Shown in pieces: positions 56,494 through 64,000 of a DNA stretch of 64,000 bases. The notes under the pieces were generated by a model. The model searched no databases and had not been told where the DNA came from. It saw only the letters and a list, made by a program, of their open reading frames with translations. The stretch covers positions 1 through 64,000 of the forward strand of contig JAOTOM010002922.1 of the NCBI GenBank assembly GCA_034440615.1. Reading direction: 5' to 3'. This DNA comes from Ashinkailepas kermadecensis. Its lineage: Eukaryota > Arthropoda > Thecostraca > Neolepadidae. Positions within the stretch are counted from its first letter, which is position 1; the number at the start of each line of letters is the position of its first letter. The position numbers were made by a program, and so were the translations under genes.

Positions 56494-58460
56494 CTGCGGC
56501 AGGCCACACACATCAGCACACTCGACAACAGGCTGTGGCAGGCCACACACATCAGCACACTCGACAACAGGCTGCGGCAGACCACACACATCAGCACACT
56601 CGACAACAGGCTGCGGCAGGCCACACACATCAGCACACTCGACAACAGGCTGCGGCAGACCACACACATCAGCACACTCGACAACAGGCTGTGGCAGGCC
56701 ACACACATCAGCACACTGACACAGGCTGGCACACATCAGCACACTCGACAACAGGCTGCGGCAGGCCACACACATCAGCACACTCGACAACAGGCTGTGC
56801 ACACACATCAGCACACTCGACAACAGGCTGTGGCAGGCCACACACATCAGCATACTCGACACCAGGCTGTGGCAGACCACACACATCAGCACACTCGACA
56901 ACAGGCTGTGGCAGGCCACACACATCAGCACACTCGACGACAGCAGGCTGTGGCAGACCACACACATCAGCACACTCGACAACAGGCTGTGGCAGGCCAC
57001 ACACATCAGTACACTCTACGACAGCAGGCTGCGGCAGGCCACACACATCAGCACACTCGACGACAGGCTGTGGCAGACCACACACATCAGCACACTCGAC
57101 AACAGGCTGTGGCAGGCCACACACATCAGCACACTCGACGACAGCAGGCTGCGGCAGGCCACACACATCAGCACAGTCGACGACAGCAGGCTGCGGCAGG
57201 CCACACACATCAGCACACTCGACGACAGCAGGCTGCGGCAGGCCACACACATCAGCACACTCGACGACAGGCTGTAGCAGACCACACACATCAGCACACT
57301 CGACGACAGCAGGCTGCGGCAGGCCACACACAGCACACTCGACAACAGGCTGTGGCAGGCCACACACATCAGCACACTCGACGACAGCAGGCTGTGGCAG
57401 GCCACACACATCAGCACACTCGACGACAGGCTGTGGCAGACCACACACATCAGCACACTCGACGACAGGCTGTGGCAGGCCACACACATCAGCACACTCG
57501 ACGACAGCAGGCTGCGGCAGGCCACACACATCAGCACACTCGACAACAGGCTGTGGCAGGCCACACACATCAGCACACTCGACGACAGCAGGCTGCGGCA
57601 GACCACACACATCAGCACACTCGACAACAGGCTGTGGCAGGCCACACACATCAGCATACTCGACACCAGGCTGTGGCAGACCACACACATCAGCACACTC
57701 GACAACAGGCTGTGGCAGACCACACACATCAGCACACTCGACGACAGCAGGCTGCGGCAGGCCACACACATCAGCACACTCGACGACAGCAGGCTGTGGC
57801 AGACCACACACATCAGCACACTCGACAACAGGCTGTGGCAGGCCACACACATCAGTACACTCGACGACAGCAGGCTGCGGCAGGCCACACACATCAGCAC
57901 ACTCGACGACAGGCTGTGGCAGACCACACACATCAGCACACTCGACGACAGCAGGCTGCGGCAGGCCACACACAGCACACTCGACAACAGGCTGTGGCAG
58001 ACCACACACATCAGGACACTCGACGACAGCAGGCTGTGGCAGGCCACACACATCAGCACACTCGACGACAGGCTGTGGCAGACCACACACATCAGCACAC
58101 TCGACGACAGGCTGTGGCAGGCCACACACATCAGCACACTCGACGACAGCAGGCTGCGGCAGGCCACACACATCAGCACACTCGACAACAGGCTGTGGCA
58201 GGCCACACACATCAGCACACTCGACGACAGCAGGCTGCGGCAGGCCACACACATCAGCACACTCGACAACAGGCTGCGGCAGGCCACACACATCAGCACA
58301 CTCGACGACAGGCTGTGGCAGACCACACACATCAGCACACTCGACAGCAGGCTGCGGCAGACCACACACATCAGCACACTCGACAGCAGGCTGCGGCAGG
58401 CCACACATACATCAGCACACTGGACGACAGCAGGCTGCGGCAGGCCACACACATCAGCAC
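56494..58460. repeat. 39/42-bp array, ~49 copies, splice-acceptor derived
   Basis: On the - strand the unit reads CTGATGTGTGTGGCCTGCC then (G/A)CAG and CCTGCTGTCGTCGAGTGTG. The true exon start is CCTGCTGTCGTCGAGCGTG after the same GCCTGCCGCAG. Units of 39 and 42 bp differ by one TCG triplet. Because both are multiples of three, several frames stay open for 480-715 codons on either strand. These are repeat shadows, not independent genes. Confidence 0.96.
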
Positions 58461-58759
58461 AGCGCAAAGCGAGTACGAGGCGTCAACACAGCATACGGTG
58501 ACACCAGTATTATAACAAGTCAGAGCGGCAGCACGCGGCAGAGCGGGGAACTGGCTTAGTATGGGGTAGGGCGAGGACACGGGCTTATTGCCCGGCACAG
58601 AAGGGACACGGCATTAGTACAGGGCAGGGCGAGAACAAGTGTACCCGACGGAGACAATCAGGGCGTAATACAAGGCCTGCCAGGCGTAACGACAAAACAC
58701 CTATGTACCAAGCCCACAACAGCACATAGTAGGCCGTAGCTACGAGCATGCAGCGTTCG
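58461..58759. other. Intronic spacer
   Basis: GC-rich sequence. On the - strand 58760-58710 encodes VLHERCMLVATA, which weakly resembles the DENN segment LLERRVIFVADKL. No convincing donor in the required phase is visible. Confidence 0.4.
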
Positions 58760-58980
58760 TGCAGCACACTGAGTGACACTATGTGGCCAAACACAGCCAA
58801 CAGCACACTGAGTGACACTGCGTGGCCAAACACCGCCAACAGCACACTGAGTGACACCGCGTGGCCAAACACCGCCCACAGCACACTGGGTGACACTGTG
58901 TGGCCAAACACCGCCAACAGCACACTGAGTGGCACTGTGTGACCAAACACCACCAACAGCACATCGGGTGGCAGCACAAA
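58760..58980. repeat. ~39-bp array, ~5.5 copies
   Basis: The unit CAGCACACTGAGTGACACTG continues with CGTGGCCAAACACCGCCAA. On the - strand each unit ends GTGTCACTCAG followed by TGTGCTG, which is also how the putative exon-like sequence at about 58760 begins. Confidence 0.9.
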
Positions 58981-59609
58981 ACGGTCCATCGCGGCGGTCC
59001 CGACACTACCAAGCCGGTCCACCACGGCGGTCCCAGCACCGTCAGCCCTCAGGCGCTGTCTTGATCAGCGTAAGTTCAGCTGTAGCTGTCCGCAGCCCGT
59101 GTCTCTGAGCAAACATTGCGCTGCAATGCCTCGAGTTGTCGACTTATTACGCGATCACTTGGCACGAAGTGCTTGGCGACCGCGGGACAGGAGGGATGAC
59201 GCCACATGTGTGTAGCATGCATTACCTCATCCAGCGTTGATCGGTGACGGCAGGAAGGCCAGATAGCCGAGGATCGGTCGTCAGTTTGATAATGCATGCA
59301 AAGAATTCGCCACCCCGCCACCCTCTGTTAGCGTTCGTCCCCAGAGCTATTCTTACCTACGCCGCTGATCACATCACTACCAACCGCTGACGCACAATTG
59401 AGAAAAGATGCGGACATGAAGAGGCGGGAGTTTGGGATCCTACATCAACGTGCAATCCATCCTGATGTCAATATCAGGCTTGCCATCTCTTTGTGGGTGC
59501 TTGTAAATCTTAGTTAGTTAGTTACTGTAGTTTAGGGACGCATCGACTGCAAAGGTCATATAGCGCCCGTGCTTGTAAACCTAAAATAGCGTGTAGCTGC
59601 GCAGTCGAC
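58981..59609. other. Spacer, nothing recognised
   Basis: Contains a short direct repeat (GGTCCA-C-GCGGCGGTCCC) near 58983-59030. No gene. Confidence 0.5.
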
Positions 59610-59975
59610 CACTGACCAGTGACTGACCGATAACTGACTGGTAACTGACCGGCTGTTGACCGGCTGTTGCTGCTGTTGACCGGTCTGTTGACCGGCCACT
59701 GACTGGTGTTGGTGGCTGTTGGCCCCGGCGTTGACCGGCTGTTGACTGGCCGTTGACCGGTTACTGACCGGCCGCTGACCGGCCACTGACTGGCTGTTGG
59801 CCCCGGCTGTTGACCCGCCGGCCGCCACGGTCGGATGCCGACGCCATGCGACTGGTAACTGACCGGCTGTTGACGGGTGACCGGTTACTGACCGGCCGCT
59901 GACCGGCCACTGACTGGCTGTTGGCCCCGGCTGTTGACCCGCCGGCCGCCACGGTCGGATGCCGACGCCATGCGC
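59610..59975. repeat. Short GACCGGCTGTT-type repeat with a duplication
   Basis: Degenerate units of about 11 bp (TGACCGGCTGT, TGACTGGCCGT). A longer block ending GCCGCCACGGTCGGATGCCG is present twice (about 59750-59850 and 59875-59973). Confidence 0.85.
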
Positions 59976-60469
59976 CGGAGGCTGGCAGCCTCGAGCCGAC
60001 TGTCGTCAGGCCGCGACTCCGCACACTCAGAATGTAACAACAACACTCGGCGGGCGAGGGGGAGGAAGACCCACGGCCCGGCCGGCCGCTGGGAGCCAAC
60101 ACGTGATGGTTTGGTGGCCAGGTCCACCGGAGGCCACCGCAGGCCGCATGACGTACCAAATGCGCACTTAAGTATCACTAAGGTGTTAAAACACTTGTCT
60201 CGAAGTGGTTTTTCATCTTCTTCGCATGAAGGAAGATGGTGAAACAGAAAGCGGAGGAAGCGAGGCACCAGTACTGCAGGGACGCCGTTCCCGCACGGTC
60301 TCCGCGTCATGTCCAGGCAACAAACCCGACGCCGGCAGCAATGGGAGCCGCTGCCGTCGTTGTAATAGAAAACCTAAAACCATTCCTATGGTTTCCCAGG
60401 ACCATTCCCAACCTTCTTCGCTTCTCGAAGCGGGAAACTGAGTCACAGCTGTCGTTTCACGAGGTGCCG

Positions 60470-60690
60470 ATGAGCTGAAAGACCAGACCGCAAAATCATC
60501 AGAGAAGAAAGACCGTCTCACCGATGAGGGAAGTGAGGTACCAATGTTGTTTATAATAAGGGAGAAGAGGGACGTATATAACATGCGCCTTTGGAAACTC
60601 CCTCCAATGGGAGACAACGCGCGAAAGCTTCCATACGCAGCCGCCAGAGCGGCGACACATGCGAGTAGGACGTGAATTGCCTGCCGCATT
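60470..60690 (-). pseudogene. LINE reverse transcriptase fragment
   Basis: LFSLIINNIGTSLPSSVRRS and FFSDDFAVW match the region from after motif B to motif C (usually YVDDFA) of Jockey-like RT. Flanking RT motifs are lost. Confidence 0.7.
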
Positions 60691-60854
60691 AGCCAAGATA
60701 CCTTTATTTTACATTAGCCGCGTCCATGCCTTTCGCTTGCGAAGAGCGGGAAATTGGAGTGGAAGAAGATTTCTAAGATGAATTACTTGGTGGTGGTGGG
60801 TTCGGAGCTGAGTTCCTGGCTTCGCACATGGGTAACTTCTGTGTATGGGTAGAG

Positions 60855-61604
60855 CCAGTGGCCTACCGAAGGAGGGGCAAAGTGGACAGTGCCCTTTTGT
60901 CCCACAATCCCTGAGAGGTTGTTGGGCCCCCAAGAATATCGCCGGGGTTCGGAAAAATTGCGCTGGACCGCGTAAAAATCCTGCTGGGCCCCCAAGGATC
61001 GCACCGGAGCCCATGAAAATCACATTGGAGCCCCAAGAAATCGCGCAGACCCCTGAAAATGACTGGGCCCTCAAAATTGCAACAAGGCCACTTAAAATTA
61101 CATTGGGGCGAGACAAAAAATCGCTTCATGGCTCCCAAAAATGACCATGGGGTTGCCAAAAATTGGGACCGGGCCCCTGACAATTCCATTGGGGCCTAAA
61201 AAGTCGCGCCGGTCTCCATTAAAATCACGTTTGGGGCCAAGAGGTCGTGCAGTGGTCATCGATAATGACGCTGGGGGACCCAAAAAGACAGGTCGGGCCC
61301 CTAAAAATCACGCTGGGGACTCATAAGGTCGAGCCAGGGACTTTGAAAATCGCGCTGGGCCCCCACAAAGTCGCATCGGGGCACCTCAAAATAACGGTGG
61401 AATCCTCAAAAGTTCGCGCCGGGACCCCTGAAAATCACTCTGTGGCCCCAAAAAGTCATGCGGTGGCCCTTGAAAATCACGATGGTAGCCCCTAGCTTGA
61501 AAATCAAGCTAGGGACTTAAAAGGTCGGGGCATGCCCATGTGCCATGCCCTCGCCCTTTGCATGATGGGCGGGCGTGGCACCATTGGGTCCTGGATCCGC
61601 CGCT
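60855..61604. repeat. Second block of the degenerate 21-bp repeat
   Basis: It begins CAGTGGCCTACCGAAG, then CCCTGAGAGGTTGTTGGGCC, matching the start of the 21983 block. It then shows ~21-bp units of GGGCCCCTGAAAATCAC/GGGGCCCAAAAAGTCGCGC type. It ends near GTCCTGGATCCGCCGCTA, resembling hAT-like MITE ends, so the array seems to be carried inside a mobile unit. Confidence 0.8.
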
Positions 61605-62996
61605 AATGAGATCTGTATATTGTGTGATGTGATCTGAATTGTGTGCCTGATGTCCTCAGCGGTTGGTGTGACGTTTCGTGCATAATACACGATATTGCTT
61701 ACTGGTTGATCTCTTATTCCATTCCATCATGTATGCAGCATATATTTTTGGCTTACCATCTGCCTTGTTTTTGTCATGGGTTAATGCAAATGTGGAAAAG
61801 GAATATTAGGTGTCCGGAGGTAAGGCATAACAATTTACAAAATTGTTCCTGCCTGTGTAATTTCCCAACCAAATTATCAAATTGCATATTTCAAACTACC
61901 ATCACTGTGCATGTAGTGAGTTTTCCAGACTTAGCTTCGGCCAGGGGATCTCAACATTGCGCACACGGACAGGTCAGAGGCGGATCCAGAAATTTCCATG
62001 GCGACACTGTCTGGGGGGGGGGGGCGACATTTCCTCGAAGGGCCGCCGCTGCAAAAGTCCCTGGAGGTGCGCATTTTCCTGAATGTATGTTGAGAGGAGG
62101 GATGTGTGCACTCGACCGTATTGAAAAGGGCACCGTTTAACCTCAAGAGGGCGGATTTCTCTTCAGAGCAGCGTCTTCGGCTGAAAATTGAGCGAGGGGG
62201 TCGTTGCACTCTAGTATTCCCAGCTAGGTAGTTCGGTCAGACCGGCGCCATCTTTCCATCGGGGGCATACTCCCAGTGCTCTCATGTATCCGCCCCTAGG
62301 GTAGTTACACTCTTGAGGTATACACAACAATGCCCCTGGTAGCTGCCTAGCGTAGGTTTAGGCTCCTGAAAATTATTAGAGGGCATGAAGGCAATGGCCT
62401 GGCCAAATGGATTTGGGGATATCACATTAAGGCCCAATATTAGAAGTTGAAATTATTGGAATGGCACATCCAACATGAGGAGGGGGAGGGCAAGTGCCCT
62501 TCCAGGCACTGCTCCGACCGTAAGGCATTGAAACATAGTACATGAGGAAGATCGTCGGCATTCGGTAAACAAACATTAGCATATTTCATGTTTGTCTAGA
62601 AATGCTCATCATGCCACATCTCAGCAATACAATCAGACTTTTCGAAATGTGCCGCACATGGATACCTACACGGCAGTGCTTAAATCGTTTGAAGGAAGCT
62701 TCTCTTTAATGTGTTCATAATCCATGCCTTTTCTCGGATTTCTCGACCGGGAACTTATCCCCACCTGCTCCGCTGGATGTAGGGACATAGCAAATACCCA
62801 TCCAATAAAATGGTTACTGACATATTACGCGCGAACTGTTAAAAACCAGCATCAACAACCCCTCAACACACACCCCAGGCGTTAGCGGGCCGCAGCTTGC
62901 TGCTTTTCATGTCACACTCGCCTGGACTGCCATCTGGTGGCAGAAACTCCGCGATATCTCCCATTGGTGGAGCCAATTTGAAAACAGATTGCCTTC
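61605..62996. other. Intergenic with a possible hAT-like MITE
   Basis: GAGGCGGATCCAGAAATT at 61978 and TATCCGCCCCTAGGG near 62287 may be the ends of a diverged MITE with a central G-run. No gene. Confidence 0.45.
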
Positions 62997-63075
62997 GCGC
63001 ATACAAACTGGTAGTTTGCCAGCGCATACAAACTGACAGTTTGCCTGCGCATACAGACTGGCAGTTTGTCATAGC
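62997..63075. repeat. ~26-bp tandem repeat, 3 copies
   Basis: The unit GCGCATACAAACTGGTAGTT continues TGCCA. Copies differ by a few bases. Confidence 0.88.
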
Positions 63076-63608
63076 TTTTCTTCTTCAAAGATGCCCCCAA
63101 AGATCCGCGAATTGAGTACTGAAGCATCTTTCGAAAGAGCCCATGTCTCCAGGCAGTGCCAAAATCACTCTCAATGTAGAAAATATTGCCCCTATATGTC
63201 CGTTTTAACAAAAGCAGCATTGAATCTCAGGATGAAGCCTTAAATATGGTCTACCGTGCTGCGATTTTTGTTTCGGAAGTCACCCTGGTCATTGCTGAAG
63301 ACGTTCTGAAATCCCAGAAACCAACTGAGTCAGAGGTAAGCTATTCTTTCCATTAGCGTATGCAAGAATGACGTAAGTGATATTGGGCGACGAGTTGCGT
63401 TGTCGCCACCCTTACCGGACCGTAATGACCGTGTTGTTACTACCTTTCCCCGGCGGCCGCGGCCACCGGGCACGTTTGGGCACGTTTTCCCACCGTTCGG
63501 TCGGTGGGAAATGCACTCTACCCCAGTCCGCTGAAAACCGTGAGAAAATCATGCTTTCAGCACGCCAGCAGGCGCTTCAACACTTCGTTGTACACTGCAT
63601 CCGGCTCC
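63076..63608. other. Spacer, nothing recognised
   Basis: No feature supported. Confidence 0.5.
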
Positions 63609-63875
63609 TCAGACACTCTTCAAATCACTGATTGTAGAGGTAAATTCAGCTTCAGTAAACGGCGCGTTGTGAACACACTGCTTAGGTGTAGTAAAGCTGA
63701 TCTCATTGCACTCACGACGGGCACGGTGTTGGCAGAAAGTCGGGTCGGCATGTATATTTTCACTGCGCCTCGCAATAGCATGAGCAATACGGTTGGCTGC
63801 GATCCCCAGGTCAGCTATGCTGTGACAGTCGGTATTTGTAACTGGCAGACAAAAAAAAACGAAGAAAACTGCCAT
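63609..63875 (-). pseudogene. LINE ORF2 fragment, linker before RT
   Basis: ANRIAHAIARRSENIHADPT and HNAPFTEAEFTSTISDLKS resemble the linker between endonuclease and RT in Jockey-like LINEs, where (Y)NxPFTxxEL precedes the GPDG motif. It is broken off on both sides. Confidence 0.65.
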
Positions 63876-64000
63876 TTTGCCAGCACGGGATCATACTTCG
63901 GAAGAGCTACCAAGATTTCTCATTTTTTACCGGCAATGTACCGGCTTACCGCGTCATTCTGCCATGGGGAAGCCATACAGACTGCAGGGATCTGTGTTGC

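Noticed and set aside
44200..58500. Tandem arrays considered as CRISPR
   Set aside because: Repeats are contiguous with no unique spacers, and the context is a eukaryotic intron.
56368..58559. Very long open frames (up to 715 codons) on both strands across the 39/42-bp array
   Set aside because: Unit lengths divisible by three without stops keep several frames open at once. The products are pure repeats with no domain; the real coding part is only the adjacent DENN exon.

Overview
This is eukaryotic nuclear DNA, most likely from an arthropod. Spliced, GC-rich coding exons sit in long introns filled with transposon remnants and minisatellites, and the transposon mix (hAT, PIF/Harbinger, Transib, CR1- and Jockey-like LINEs, tRNA-SINEs) fits arthropods. 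A crustacean such as a barnacle would suit the exon GC content and minisatellite load, but the sequence does not prove this. I see no prokaryotic operon, rRNA gene, functional tRNA gene or CRISPR array.

Only two host genes are recognisable, both partial. (1) A zinc-dependent polyol/alcohol dehydrogenase of the MDR family lies on the + strand. Its last two exons are 35020-35144 and 39204-39999, joined by an apparent GC-AG intron of about 4.1 kb, with a 3'UTR and AATAAA near 40550. (2) A DENND2-like DENN-domain protein (Rab GEF family) lies on the - strand. Its last four coding exons are 56493-56316, 54972-54721, 45975-45852 and 44676-44543, and all junction phases agree. Its 5' part lies beyond the window or is unrecognised.

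The left 34 kb is mostly transposon. It holds a hAT element with an intact 8-bp target duplication (3288-7202) carrying a nested SINE; a 5'-truncated CR1-like LINE (7716-9404); an unclassified DNA transposon inserted in a (TA)n tract (9774-12900); an unclassified element with terminal inverted repeats over 500 bp (16060-19530); a LINE fragment at 20 kb; a 2.7-kb degenerate GC-rich 21-bp repeat (21983-24690); a four-exon HARBI1-like pseudogene (31534-29862, -); and a Transib (RAG1-related) transposase remnant (31653-33435, +). All recognised transposase genes carry stops, frameshifts or lost catalytic residues.

The right half is dominated by the DENND2-like gene and its introns. The most striking feature is that two arrays (56494-58460, 39/42-bp unit; 54973-55540, 60-bp unit) abut exons, and their repeat unit is itself a copy of that exon's 3' splice-acceptor region plus its first ~20 coding bases. 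A third array at 58760-58980 may have the same design. The minisatellites therefore multiply candidate splice acceptors beside real exons. tRNA-derived SINEs of at least three head types across the window share one central hairpin whose stem differs by compensating changes.
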